DNA of 64,000 bases from the NCBI RefSeq assembly GCF_013170845.1, contig NZ_CP033367.1, positions 5,643,001 to 5,707,000 on the forward strand, given 5' to 3'. The notes beneath the pieces were generated by a model. That model was not told the DNA's origin, made no database searches, and was given only the letters and a program-made list of their open reading frames with translations. Origin of the DNA: Mesorhizobium loti R88b. GTDB taxonomy: Bacteria > Pseudomonadota > Alphaproteobacteria > Rhizobiales > Rhizobiaceae. The position numbers and the translations under genes were made by a program. Of the stretch, positions 1 to 8,180 are shown piece after piece (the first letter of the stretch is position 1; every line of letters begins with the position of its first letter).

Positions 1-1210
1 CCTGGTCGTAGGCGCGCTGCAGGAAGGTCGAGTAGATCGCCGCGAACGGCTTGTAGCCTTCCGTCGCCAGGCCAGCGGCAAAGGTAACCGCATGCTGTTC
101 GGCGATGCCGACATCGAAGGTCCTGGCCGGAAACACTTCGCCGAACAGATCGAGGCCGGTGCCGCCCGGCATGGCGGCGGTGACGGCGACGATGCGGTCG
201 TCCTCGCGGGCTTCCTGGATCAGGCTTTCGGCGAACACCTTGGTGTAGGCCGGCGCATTGGCCGGCGCCTTGGCCTGCGCGCCGGTGATGACGTCGAACT
301 TGTTGACGCCGTGATACTTGTCGGCGGCGGCTTCCGCCGGCGCATAACCCTTGCCCTTCTGGGTGACGACATGGATCAGCACCGGGCCTTCGCCATTGTC
401 GCGGACATTTTTCAGGACCGGGATCAGATGTTCCAGATTGTGACCGTCGATCGGACCGATGTGATAGAAACCGAGCTCCTCGAACAAAGTGCCGCCGGTC
501 ACGTAGCCGCGCGCATGCTCGACCGCCCTGGTGATCGCGCGATCGGCCCGCTTGCCGAGATAGGATGTCAGTTTCTTGCCGAAATCGCGCAGGCCGGCAT
601 AGGCCTTGCCCGAGGCGAGGCGAGCCAGATAAGCGCTCATGGCGCCGGTCGGCGGGGCGATCGACATGTCGTTGTCATTGAGGATGACGATGAGGCGCGC
701 ATCGAGCGCACCGGCATTGTTCATCGCCTCGTAAGCCATGCCGGCCGACATGGCGCCGTCGCCGATGACGGCGATGACATTGTTGCGGCCGCCTGCGAGG
801 TCACGGGCAGCAGCCATGCCGAGGCCGGCCGAGATCGAGGTCGAGGAGTGGGCGGCGCCGAAGGGATCGTATTCGCTTTCGGCGCGGCGGGTGAAGCCGG
901 ACAGGCCGCCTTCCTGGCGCAGTGTGCGGATGCGGTCGCGGCGGCCGGTCAGGATCTTGTGCGGATAGGCCTGGTGGCCGACATCCCAGATCAGCCGGTC
1001 GTCCGGGGTGTTGAAAACATAGTGCAGCGCCACCGTAAGTTCGACCACACCGAGGCCGGCACCCAGATGGCCACCGGTGCGGGACACGGCATCGACCAGT
1101 TCGGCGCGCAGCTCGAACGCCAGTTGCGGCAGCTCACTCTCGGCAAGCGCGCGCAAATCCGCCGGGATGCGGACCTTGTCGAGAAGCGGCGTATGCGGCG
1201 TTGCGTTCAC
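1..1210 (-). CDS. dxs: 1-deoxy-D-xylulose-5-phosphate synthase (partial, C-terminus outside window)
   Basis: DXS condenses pyruvate with glyceraldehyde 3-phosphate using thiamine diphosphate, the first step of the MEP isoprenoid pathway. About 403 N-terminal residues are visible of roughly 640 usual for the family. The thiamine-diphosphate motif runs from GDG (about residue 150) to NDN (about 178). The pyrimidine-domain motif GIAEQHAV sits near the truncated end. The start is GTG at 1208-1210, giving [13 protein letters not shown], the usual start of rhizobial DXS; no strong ribosome binding site is seen. The gene runs off the window edge. ispE at 41.2 kb acts later in the same pathway. Confidence 0.95.
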   Translation of the reverse strand, partial: MNATPHTPLLDKVRIPADLRALAESELPQLAFELRAELVDAVSRTGGHLGAGLGVVELTVALHYVFNTPDDRLIWDVGHQAYPHKILTGRRDRIRTLRQEGGLSGFTRRAESEYDPFGAAHSSTSISAGLGMAAARDLAGGRNNVIAVIGDGAMSAGMAYEAMNNAGALDARLIVILNDNDMSIAPPTGAMSAYLARLASGKAYAGLRDFGKKLTSYLGKRADRAITRAVEHARGYVTGGTLFEELGFYHIGPIDGHNLEHLIPVLKNVRDNGEGPVLIHVVTQKGKGYAPAEAAADKYHGVNKFDVITGAQAKAPANAPAYTKVFAESLIQEAREDDRIVAVTAAMPGGTGLDLFGEVFPARTFDVGIAEQHAVTFAAGLATEGYKPFAAIYSTFLQRAYDQ

Positions 1211-1349
1211 GGGTGCTCTGGCTTTCTTTTCATCGGCGGGATAGGCCGCCGACCGGCGAAAGTAAATGCGTGCCGGTGACGCGGGCCTGCTCCCAAAATG
1301 ACAGCGCGTCGAAACAGCTTATGCCCGCGCTTTCAAGTCCTTGTTTTCG

Positions 1350-1394
1350 TGCATAACGTGGTCCCGAAACCGGGCCGCTTTTGGGCGATATTCA
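1350..1394. repeat. Degenerate rhizobial intergenic palindrome
   Basis: An imperfect inverted repeat lies directly against the stop codon of the pirin gene. It contains GTCCCGAAACCGG facing CTTTTGGGCGA. It resembles a palindromic unit dispersed in Rhizobiales intergenic DNA; that family assignment is from memory of the motif and was not searched. It may also end pirin transcription. Confidence 0.45.
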
Positions 1395-2315
1395 TTAGTT
1401 TTCCGGCAGAGGAATAAACTCTTCCTCATCTCCAGGAACGATATCGAAGCGGCCTGTCTTCCATTCCTGCTTGGCCTGTTCGATGCGCTCCTTGGATGAG
1501 GAGACAAAATTCCACCAGATGTAACGCTTCGAGCCAAGCGAGGCGCCGCCGAACAGCATGAAATGCGCACCGGTTTGCGACGACACGATGATCTCGTCGC
1601 CGGGCCGGAACACGAGCAGCCGTTCGGCCGGAAAGACGTCGCCCGAAATCGCGACCTCGCCTTCCAGCGTGTAGATGGCGCGCTCTTCGGCATCGGCCGG
1701 AATTTTCACGCTGGCGCCCGGCGTCAGCCTGAGGTCGGCGTAGAGCGTTTCGGAATCCGCTCTTACTGGAGAACGCAGCCCCTGGAAGTCACCGATGACG
1801 ACGCGGCCGCTGACGCCTTCGGCATCGATCTCGGGCAGCCGCAAGGCAGCCGTGTTCTCGAACACCGGGGCGACTTCCTCCTTGCCGTCCGGCAAGGCCA
1901 GCCATGTCTGCAGGCCGGAGATCGACATTGGGGCGCCGCGCAGTTCCTCGGGCGTGCGCTCGGAGTGGACGATGCCGCGGCCGGCGGTCATCAAATTCAC
2001 GTCGCCGGGCTGGATCACCATTTCGGTGCCCAGCGAATCGCGATGCCGGATCTTGCCGTCGAACAGATAGGTGACCGTCGACAGGCCGATATGCGGATGC
2101 GGGCGGACATCCATCGCCTGGCCGCCGCGCAGGATCGCCGGGCCCATGCGGTCGAAGAAAATAAACGGCCCGACCAGCCGCCTCTTGGCGGTCGGCAGCG
2201 CGCGGCGCACCTCGAAGCCGCCAATGTCCTTGGCGTTCGGGATGACCATCAGCTCGATCTGGTCGCTGGCAAAGGCGTCGCCGGCATCAGGGTCTTTCCC
2301 GGGGAAGAAGCTCAT
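1395..2315 (-). CDS. Pirin family protein
   Basis: A bicupin protein of 306 residues, the usual pirin length. The metal-site signature is complete: HPH at about residues 73-75, and H117 with E119 in GIVHSER. Pirins bind iron, and some act as quercetin 2,3-dioxygenases or redox sensors; the substrate here cannot be told. The N-terminal cupin carries the metal ligands, and the C-terminal cupin ends in the conserved WWNFVSSS stretch. It stands alone between dxs and the DUF2277 gene, on the same strand. Confidence 0.9.
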   Translation of the reverse strand: MSFFPGKDPDAGDAFASDQIELMVIPNAKDIGGFEVRRALPTAKRRLVGPFIFFDRMGPAILRGGQAMDVRPHPHIGLSTVTYLFDGKIRHRDSLGTEMVIQPGDVNLMTAGRGIVHSERTPEELRGAPMSISGLQTWLALPDGKEEVAPVFENTAALRLPEIDAEGVSGRVVIGDFQGLRSPVRADSETLYADLRLTPGASVKIPADAEERAIYTLEGEVAISGDVFPAERLLVFRPGDEIIVSSQTGAHFMLFGGASLGSKRYIWWNFVSSSKERIEQAKQEWKTGRFDIVPGDEEEFIPLPEN

Positions 2316-2355
2316 GAACTCTCCTTGTCAGCGTTCAATGATCGCCTCGGCCGCA

Positions 2356-2622
2356 TCAGGCAAAGCGGATCGCCGCCTTTGCCCGCAGCTTGGCCGCCAC
2401 CTCTTCGCGATTGCGCGGGTGCTGATGGGTTTCGAGCGAATCGAGAAGTTCGCGCGCCGATGCCGCGATGGCCTCGACGGCATGGTCGAACGCATGCTGG
2501 TTCTGTTTCGAGGGCCGTGTCGTTCCGCTCAGCTTGCGAACGAACTGGAGTGCCGCGTCGCGCACTTCATCACTGGTTGCAGGGGGATCAAAATTGAACA
2601 GGGTCTTGATGTTTCTGCACAT
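2356..2622 (-). CDS. DUF2277 family protein
   Basis: An 88-residue protein beginning MCRNIKTLFNFDPPAT, the signature of the DUF2277 family. The family has no known function. It is mostly helical and rich in charged residues, with no signal peptide or membrane segment. The N-terminal Cys-Arg-Asn-Ile is the most conserved part. It lies between pirin and xseB on the same strand, but with gaps on both sides, so co-transcription is not certain. Confidence 0.85.
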   Translation of the reverse strand: MCRNIKTLFNFDPPATSDEVRDAALQFVRKLSGTTRPSKQNQHAFDHAVEAIAASARELLDSLETHQHPRNREEVAAKLRAKAAIRFA

Positions 2623-2720
2623 CGCTTCCGTATCTCCTCTTGTCCTGGAGCCGTTTCAATCGGGATGAACTCTATCCTCAATCATGATCATGTCCAAAAG
2701 CCGGTGAGACGCCACCGTGC

Positions 2721-2975
2721 TCAGTCTGCGTCGAGCGGCTCCGTGCCAACCGGCTTGCCGTCGCGCGACAGCCTGATCTTTTCGACCTTGTCCTCGGCGG
2801 CCTTCAGCAGCCGGTCGCAATGCGCCTTCAGCGCCTCGCCGCGCTCATAGATCTTGATCGACTGGTCGAGCGGCACGTCGCCACGCTCCAGATCATCGAC
2901 GATCTTCTCCAGCGCGTCGAGTGCCTGCTCGAAGCTCATCGCCTTGACGTCTTCGTTGGTCTCAGCAGCCATCAT
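2721..2975 (-). CDS. xseB: Exodeoxyribonuclease VII small subunit
   Basis: XseB is the small helical subunit that coats XseA to form exonuclease VII, which degrades single-stranded DNA. The 84-residue protein has the family core [20 protein letters not shown], followed by a predicted second helix. It follows the deacetylase-like gene with no gap: the upstream TGA ends at 2976 and ATG begins at 2975. AAAGGATG at the end of the upstream gene is the likely ribosome binding site. A second ATG follows at once (2970-2972). The pair is probably translationally coupled. Confidence 0.92.
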   Translation of the reverse strand: MMAAETNEDVKAMSFEQALDALEKIVDDLERGDVPLDQSIKIYERGEALKAHCDRLLKAAEDKVEKIRLSRDGKPVGTEPLDAD

Positions 2976-3902
2976 TCATCCTTTCATCAGTCGCCCGACA
3001 TGAGCGGCGACTGAAAATGCCAGTCCCTGCAGATCGTAGCCGCCCTCGAGCAGGCTGACGAGCCGGTTGCCGCTGTGGCGGGCCGCGCGCTGCATCAGCT
3101 GCCCGGTTGCCCAGTCGAAATCGTCCTCGGTCAGATTGATCTCGGCCAGCGGATCGCGATGGTGCGCGTCAAACCCGGCCGAAATGATGATCAGATCGGG
3201 CGCGAAATTGTCGAGCGCCGGCAGCACGCGCGACAGGAACGCATCGCGAAACACCTCGCTGCCGGTCTGTGGCGCCAAGGGCGCGTTGACGATGTTGCCG
3301 GCTCCGGTCTCGCTCTTCGCGCCGGTGCCGGGATAAAGCGGCATCTGATGCGTCGAGCAATAGAGCACCGACGGATCATCCCAGAAGATATCCTGCGTGC
3401 CGTTGCCGTGATGCACATCCCAGTCGACGACGGCAACACGCTCGACGCCATGCTTCTTCTGCGCATAGCGGGCAGCGATCGCCGCCGTGTTGAAGAAGCA
3501 GAAGCCCATCGCCGTGTTTTTTTCGGCGTGGTGGCCAGGCGGGCGGGCGGCGACGAAGACATTGTCGGCGCGGCCCGAAAAGACATCGTCGACGGCCGCA
3601 TTGGCGGCGCCGATCGCGGTGATCACCGCTTGCCAGCTCTTCGGGCTGGCCGTGGTGTCGGCGTCGATGCGGGCGATGCCCTCGTCAGGAATGGCGGCGC
3701 GCACGCGGGCGACGAAATCGGCTGGATGCGCATAGAGGATGGTGGCCTCATCGCCCTCCGGCGCCTTGACGCGGTCGAGTGCGGCAAAGGCCTCGTCGTC
3801 GAGGACGCGCTCGATGGCGCGCAAGCGGTCCGGCCGCTCGGGATGGCCGGGCGGCGTGAGGTGTTCGAGGAAGATCGGGTGCGTGTAGAGACGGGTTGTC
3901 AT
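2976..3902 (-). CDS. Histone deacetylase family protein (acetoin-utilization/HDAH-like)
   Basis: A 308-residue zinc amidohydrolase of the arginase/deacetylase fold. The active-site His pair is in RPPGHH (residues 124-125). Zinc ligands are expected from DVHHGNGT (D162, H164) and SAGFDAHH (D near 253). Bacterial members act on acetylpolyamines or other acetylamides; the substrate here is not known. The start is supported by GGGAG just upstream of ATG. It forms a tight two-gene unit with xseB, an arrangement I recall from other Rhizobiales. Confidence 0.9.
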   Translation of the reverse strand: MTTRLYTHPIFLEHLTPPGHPERPDRLRAIERVLDDEAFAALDRVKAPEGDEATILYAHPADFVARVRAAIPDEGIARIDADTTASPKSWQAVITAIGAANAAVDDVFSGRADNVFVAARPPGHHAEKNTAMGFCFFNTAAIAARYAQKKHGVERVAVVDWDVHHGNGTQDIFWDDPSVLYCSTHQMPLYPGTGAKSETGAGNIVNAPLAPQTGSEVFRDAFLSRVLPALDNFAPDLIIISAGFDAHHRDPLAEINLTEDDFDWATGQLMQRAARHSGNRLVSLLEGGYDLQGLAFSVAAHVGRLMKG

Positions 3903-4035
3903 GCTCCCTATCTAGTGCCCCGGCGCCGCGATGGCCATGCGTTGCGGCTTGATGGCTGGGGAAAATCACGCCCGCGTCCATTGGCGTCGCCGCGGGGGTT
4001 GGCGCCGCGGGCGCTTCGGCGTAAGGTCGCCGCCA

Positions 4036-4250
4036 CTGCCTGGTGCCCGCCGGTCTATTTATTTAGCCGCATTCTGCGACGCCAAGTGATTCCACTTGGC
4101 TGCAAATGCTCTGGCGGGAGAATCGGGAACACGGTTGAACTCCGTGGCGTGCCCAACGCTGTGAGGGGGACCGCGCCGGTAAATGCCACTGTCGATGACG
4201 GGAAGGCACCGGACGCGGGTTGATCCCGAGCCAGAAGACCGGCCTGGCAG
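4036..4250 (+). ncRNA. Cobalamin (adenosylcobalamin) riboswitch
   Basis: The leader of bluB carries the conserved pieces of a B12 riboswitch in order. GCCGGTCT (4049-4056) pairs with AGACCGGC (4236-4243) as P1, extended by CTGCC/GGCAG (4036-4040 and 4246-4250). The core has GGGAACACGGTTGAACTCCG, then GCCACTG, then GATGACGGGAAGGC, and ends with GAGCCAGAAGACC. A peripheral hairpin lies at about 4081-4098. This is established as a control of B12 synthesis and transport genes, and bluB makes the lower ligand, so the context fits. No terminator T-run follows, which suggests control of translation start. Confidence 0.88.
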
Positions 4251-4283
4251 GCATCGTCATCCGCATGGTCAGGCGGGTGGCAT

Positions 4284-4325
4284 CAGAGCAACGTGCGTCC
4301 ACTTGGACGCACAAAGTGCGCTCTG
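4284..4325 (+). repeat. Long hairpin between riboswitch and bluB
   Basis: CAGAGC (4284-4289) pairs with GCTCTG (4320-4325). Inside, a perfect 8-bp stem GTGCGTCC/GGACGCAC (4293-4300 and 4305-4312) closes a four-base loop. There is no T-run, so it is not an intrinsic terminator. It could be the expression platform of the riboswitch or a dispersed palindromic unit. Confidence 0.55.
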
Positions 4326-4362
4326 ACGATGTCAAACTATTGCAATCGCAAGGGGACACGCG

Positions 4363-5256
4363 ATGCCGGAACACATGACCGCTCCTATGGGCGACGGATT
4401 CGACCAGACAGCGCGTGACGCGGTCTACCGCGCCATGTTCACACGGCGCGACGTGCGCAGCCATTTCCTGCCAACCGCGATCGACGATGAGGTGCTGGCG
4501 CGGCTGCTGCTTGCGGCCCATCACGCGCCATCGGTCGGCTTCATGCAGCCATGGAACTTCATCGTCATTCGCGATGCCGCACGGCGAGAGAAGGTGCGTG
4601 ACTTGTTCCTGGCCGCGCGCGAACAGGAACTGTCTGAAATCGAGGCAGAGCGGCAGGCGCTCTACCGCAAGCTCAAGCTGGAAGGCATCTGCGAAAGCGC
4701 GCTCAACATCTGCATCACTTGTGATCGCGAACGCTCGAAGGGTTCGCCGCTCGGACGCTCGCACAATCCGGAGATGGATCTCTACAGCACGGTCTGCGCG
4801 GTGCAGAATTTCTGGCTGGCCGCGCGGGCCGAAGGCGTCGGTGTCGGCTGGGTCAGCATCATCGAGCCGCAGGCATTGAAAAGCCTGCTGTCGATTCCCG
4901 AGCACGTGACGCCGATTGCCTATCTCTGCGTCGGCCGTGTCTCCGAGTTCGCGCCGAGACCGGACCTTGAAACGCATGGCTGGGGCCGGCGCTTGCCGCT
5001 GCCCGAACTGATCATGAGCGAGATTTTTTGCGGGCAAGGTGAGACACCACTCAAGTCAGCGGTGGCACATCTCAACACCGTTGCTGTTGCGCCGGCGCCT
5101 TGCGCTGATCAGCGCGTCGCGCCCGCAGTGCCCCAGCGCGAGCCGCCGAAGGAGGCGAGCGCCTTGTCCTTGAGTTCCCTGAACTTCGACGACGCCTCGG
5201 CCAGCCGGGCGTCCCAGGCCGGATCTGGCACCTGGCCCTCGATGGTCTTGAAATAG
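4363..5256 (+). CDS. bluB: 5,6-dimethylbenzimidazole synthase, with abnormal C-terminal extension
   Basis: BluB is a flavin-destroying nitroreductase-fold enzyme that cuts reduced FMN with oxygen to give 5,6-dimethylbenzimidazole, the lower ligand of B12. The family core is clear: RRDVRSHF near residue 28, APSVGFMQPWNF, and GVGWVSIIEP. The open frame is 297 codons, but the recognisable domain ends near residue 224. The rest looks non-conserved and overlaps the opposite-strand gene by 148 bases. One extra T in the T6 tract at 5024-5029 would give a stop at 5040-5042 and a 226-residue protein, the normal size, so a frameshift is likely. AGGGGA upstream supports ATG at 4363. Confidence 0.92.
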   Translation: MPEHMTAPMGDGFDQTARDAVYRAMFTRRDVRSHFLPTAIDDEVLARLLLAAHHAPSVGFMQPWNFIVIRDAARREKVRDLFLAAREQELSEIEAERQALYRKLKLEGICESALNICITCDRERSKGSPLGRSHNPEMDLYSTVCAVQNFWLAARAEGVGVGWVSIIEPQALKSLLSIPEHVTPIAYLCVGRVSEFAPRPDLETHGWGRRLPLPELIMSEIFCGQGETPLKSAVAHLNTVAVAPAPCADQRVAPAVPQREPPKEASALSLSSLNFDDASASRASQAGSGTWPSMVLK

Positions 5257-6092
5257 ACCTGCATCAGGCAGGCGATGGCGAAGGGTTCAATGAAGGCAGC
5301 CTTGAAGGCCCAGGCAAAGACGATGGCGAGGACGAAGGCCCAGCCGGCAAGCTGCCCGGGCATCATGAAAAGAATGGCTGCGGCCGGGGCCAGCATCAGC
5401 AGGAAGATGACGAACGACACGCCCCACATGATGACCGCCAGCCAGACGGCGTTCTTGACCATGACCTTGCCGTTCTGGGCATAGAGCACGACGCCTTGGC
5501 GCGCCGTCTCAAACGGCGAGGATGAGTTGATGCGGATGTTGTAGCCGAGGATGATCTCGTCAACATAGGTCAGCGACAGGCGGATCACGGTGTTGATGAA
5601 AGAGACCAGGCCGCTCAGGCCCGGAATCGGCAGGAAAGCGGCGATGCCGCCGAGCAGGCCGGTGATGGCACGGATGGCGCCCTTAACCAGCTGGTCGACG
5701 ACAAAAAGGATGTTGGCCTCGGCGAAACGCTCTGTGACAACTTGCTTGGCATAGGCGATCTGGTTCTGGCCGTCGGGAACATCCCGGCCATCAATCAGAT
5801 GCACCATGACGGCGATATGGCCAGCCTTGACGACGTAGAGGATGTATTCGCGGATCCAGTAGACGGCGATCGAGACGATGCCGAAACCGACCACGCCGCC
5901 CCACAGGGCAAAGGACAATGGGCCATCTGGATCTGTGGAGATATGGCCGACGCCATAGCCGACCGAGGCGCCGGTGCCGGTCGCCATGATGTAGGCCAGC
6001 GTGATGCCGAAATAGACGATCATGCGAAAGACAATGAACGGCCAGGTCCGCATCATGATGGACACCGACCGGCCGATCTCGAAATCCCACAT
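5109..6092 (-). CDS. Integral membrane protein of unknown function
   Basis: A 327-residue protein with about six hydrophobic segments: residues 17-40, 60-85, 145-175, 215-240 and two closely spaced between 245 and 285. The N-terminal MWDFEIGRSVSIMMRTWPFI and a Pro/Gly-rich loop between helices suggest a membrane protein, possibly with re-entrant loops. I do not recognise a characterised family. The soluble C-terminal tail (SSKFRELKDKALASF) overlaps the extension of bluB on the other strand. It probably forms its own transcription unit, since the tetR gene upstream ends 102 bases away. Confidence 0.75.
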   Translation of the reverse strand: MWDFEIGRSVSIMMRTWPFIVFRMIVYFGITLAYIMATGTGASVGYGVGHISTDPDGPLSFALWGGVVGFGIVSIAVYWIREYILYVVKAGHIAVMVHLIDGRDVPDGQNQIAYAKQVVTERFAEANILFVVDQLVKGAIRAITGLLGGIAAFLPIPGLSGLVSFINTVIRLSLTYVDEIILGYNIRINSSSPFETARQGVVLYAQNGKVMVKNAVWLAVIMWGVSFVIFLLMLAPAAAILFMMPGQLAGWAFVLAIVFAWAFKAAFIEPFAIACLMQVYFKTIEGQVPDPAWDARLAEASSKFRELKDKALASFGGSRWGTAGATR

Positions 6093-6194
6093 ACGCCGAA
6101 TCTCCCCTCAGAGATGGAGGCAGAGGATGAACCCAGACCGGCGATTGTCAACATCGGCAAATGCCGGGGATCGACCTCGAATCTGTGTTTGCTG

Positions 6195-6803
6195 TCAGTC
6201 GGTGCGGCCACTGTTTTTTTTCAACAGCCCTTCAAGCAGCTGCTTGAACGCCGCCACCACCATCTTCGACGTCGCTTCGGGGTCGTTCGAATTGGCGATC
6301 CGTTGCGATGCCTGGCTGCTCGCGCCGTTGATCAGCCGTGCGGCGGTCTCGGGATCGAGGCCGGGGACAACCACCCCTTCCCCCTGCAGCACGGCCAGAT
6401 GATCGGCCATTGAACCGACACAGGCATTGGCATTCGACCATTGTGCCGGATCGCCCAGTACGGCCGGGCCGTCGCGGAACATGATGCGCTGGATTTCCGG
6501 CTCCAACGCCATCTCGATATAGGTCGTGCATTCGTCGACGAAACGCTGCCAGCGGGTCGGCGCTCTCGACGCAACCTCATTCACGCGGGCCGCCATCTCG
6601 GCGTCGATCTCGGCGATAACCGCTTCAAGCAGCCCTTTCTTGTCCCCGAAGTGATGATAGAGGGCGCCACGCGTCAGCCCGGCCGCTGCGGTGAAATCAT
6701 CCATCGACGCTTCGGCGTAACCGGTGGTGCCGAAGGCCTGGCGGGCCGCGGCGATCAGCTTGGCGCGCGTCTCGGCGATCATTTCCTTGCGGGGTCTGTG
6801 CAT
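6195..6803 (-). CDS. TetR/AcrR family transcriptional regulator
   Basis: A DNA-binding repressor of about 202 residues. The N-terminal helix-turn-helix reads TTGYAEASMDDFTAAAGLTRGALYHHFGDKK, split over the usual three helices. The C-terminal half is a typical all-helical ligand domain. The open frame extends to an ATG at 6839, but that codon lies inside one of the operator palindromes, so Met13 at 6803 (AGAAG upstream) is the better start. It is divergent from the MFS gene and almost certainly represses both through the three palindromes between them. Confidence 0.92.
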   Translation of the reverse strand: MHRPRKEMIAETRAKLIAAARQAFGTTGYAEASMDDFTAAAGLTRGALYHHFGDKKGLLEAVIAEIDAEMAARVNEVASRAPTRWQRFVDECTTYIEMALEPEIQRIMFRDGPAVLGDPAQWSNANACVGSMADHLAVLQGEGVVVPGLDPETAARLINGASSQASQRIANSNDPEATSKMVVAAFKQLLEGLLKKNSGRTD

Positions 6804-6820
6804 GCTTCTGGCCCTATCCA

Positions 6821-6887
6821 CATACGTTCCGTATGCCAATTGACATACGTGGCGTATGGTCTATCTAATCCTCATACGCTTCGTATG
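6821..6887. promoter_or_regulatory. Three TetR-type operators
   Basis: Three copies of the 15-base palindrome CATACGNNNCGTATG lie in the divergent tetR/MFS promoter region, at 6821-6835, 6844-6858 and 6873-6887. All twelve arm positions are identical in the three copies; only the central three bases differ. Centres are 23 and 29 bases apart. This is the expected pattern for autorepression plus repression of the transporter. Confidence 0.88.
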
Positions 6888-6921
6888 TAATTGTCGGATC
6901 GCCTTTTGTCGAGGAATTACA

Positions 6922-8145
6922 ATGCAAAACCCCTATGCTGAAATCTTTCGTGCCCCGGGAGCCACGGGCTTCGCGGCCGCCGGCTTCATCGCCCGCCTGC
7001 CGATCGCCATGGCACCGATCGGCATAGTGGCCATGCTGTCGCAGACGCGCGGCGAATACTGGCTGGCAGGTGCAGTTGCGGCGACATTCGCACTGGGCAA
7101 CGCATTCGTTTCGCCGCAAACGTCGAGGCTGGTGGACCGCCTTGGCCAGACACGAGTTGCGGTCCCCACCACCCTCCTCACATTCATCGCCTTTGCGGTG
7201 CTGATTGTTGCGGCCAATCAGGACTGGCCGGTATGGACGCTGTTCGTGTCGGCGCTGGCGGCAGCCGCCATGCCCAGCATGCCGGCGATGGTTCGAGCGC
7301 GCTGGACCGAGCTTTTTCGCGGACGCCCGCAAATGAACACTGCCTTCGCCTTCGAGTCGGTCGCGGACGAACTGGTCTATATCGTCGGCGCATCGCTTTC
7401 GGTGGGACTGAGCGCCGCGCTGTTTCCGGAAGCCGGCGTCCTGGCAAGCACGCTGTTTCTTGCCATTGGCTGGGCCGCGTTCCTCCTGCAGCGTTCGACC
7501 GAACCACAAGTTCGACCGGCTGGTCATGGCTCCAGCGGCTCGGCAATCCGTCTGCGGCCCGTGCAGATCATCACCTTCGCCATAATTTTCGTTGGCGCGA
7601 CCTTCGCAACGACGGAGGTCAGCACGGTAGCGCTGACCAAGGAGCTCGGCCAACCCGGTGCCGCCAGCTTCGTCATCGGCGTCTATGCGCTGGGATCGTT
7701 CATGCTCGGCATCGTCATCGGCGCGCTCAACCTGAAGGCGCCGCTGCAACGGCAACTGGCCATTGCAGTCGCCGTCCTTGCGCTCAGCACATTGCCGCCG
7801 CTCACCGCCGGCTCGGTGCCGCTGCCGGCGCTGACCGTGTTCCTGAGCGGCGTGGCGATCTCGCCGACCTTCATCACCGCTTTCGGCCTGATCGAACGGC
7901 ATGTGCCGGAAGCCATGCTGACCGAGGGCATCACCTGGGTGACCACAGGCATCGGCATCGGCATGGCGCTGGGCGCGTTCGTCGCCGGCGCGGTGGTGGA
8001 TGCGTTCGGCGCCCAGAATGGGTTCTGGGTTTCGGTCGCATCAGGCACAATTGCCCTGATCACCGTGCTGCTTGGCCAGCGCAGCCTTGCCACTCATAAA
8101 TGCGAGCTGGAGGGATGCGAAGCCGCTGCTGTCCCCGCTGAATAG
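6922..8145 (+). CDS. MFS transporter
   Basis: A 407-residue major facilitator with about twelve hydrophobic helices. GAGGA at 6911-6915 sets the start at ATG 6922; an in-frame upstream ATG at 6856 lies within an operator and is rejected. The protein resembles small-molecule exporters that sit next to TetR repressors. The substrate cannot be told. The C-terminus ends in a short Cys-containing tail (HKCELEGCEAAAVPAE). It is expected to be induced when the divergent TetR protein binds its ligand. Confidence 0.88.
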   Translation: MQNPYAEIFRAPGATGFAAAGFIARLPIAMAPIGIVAMLSQTRGEYWLAGAVAATFALGNAFVSPQTSRLVDRLGQTRVAVPTTLLTFIAFAVLIVAANQDWPVWTLFVSALAAAAMPSMPAMVRARWTELFRGRPQMNTAFAFESVADELVYIVGASLSVGLSAALFPEAGVLASTLFLAIGWAAFLLQRSTEPQVRPAGHGSSGSAIRLRPVQIITFAIIFVGATFATTEVSTVALTKELGQPGAASFVIGVYALGSFMLGIVIGALNLKAPLQRQLAIAVAVLALSTLPPLTAGSVPLPALTVFLSGVAISPTFITAFGLIERHVPEAMLTEGITWVTTGIGIGMALGAFVAGAVVDAFGAQNGFWVSVASGTIALITVLLGQRSLATHKCELEGCEAAAVPAE

Positions 8146-8180
8146 TGCGCTCGGTCCCTGTCGGGGCCGTGCACTCCGCT

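Noticed and set aside
92..1279. A 395-codon open frame on the plus strand
   Set aside because: It is antisense to dxs, whose protein sequence is clearly conserved in the minus frame.
4284..4325. Intrinsic terminator as riboswitch platform
   Set aside because: The hairpin is strong but no T-run follows.
6804..6839. Upstream start of the TetR gene
   Set aside because: The ATG at 6839 lies in the operator palindrome; Met13 has a ribosome binding site.
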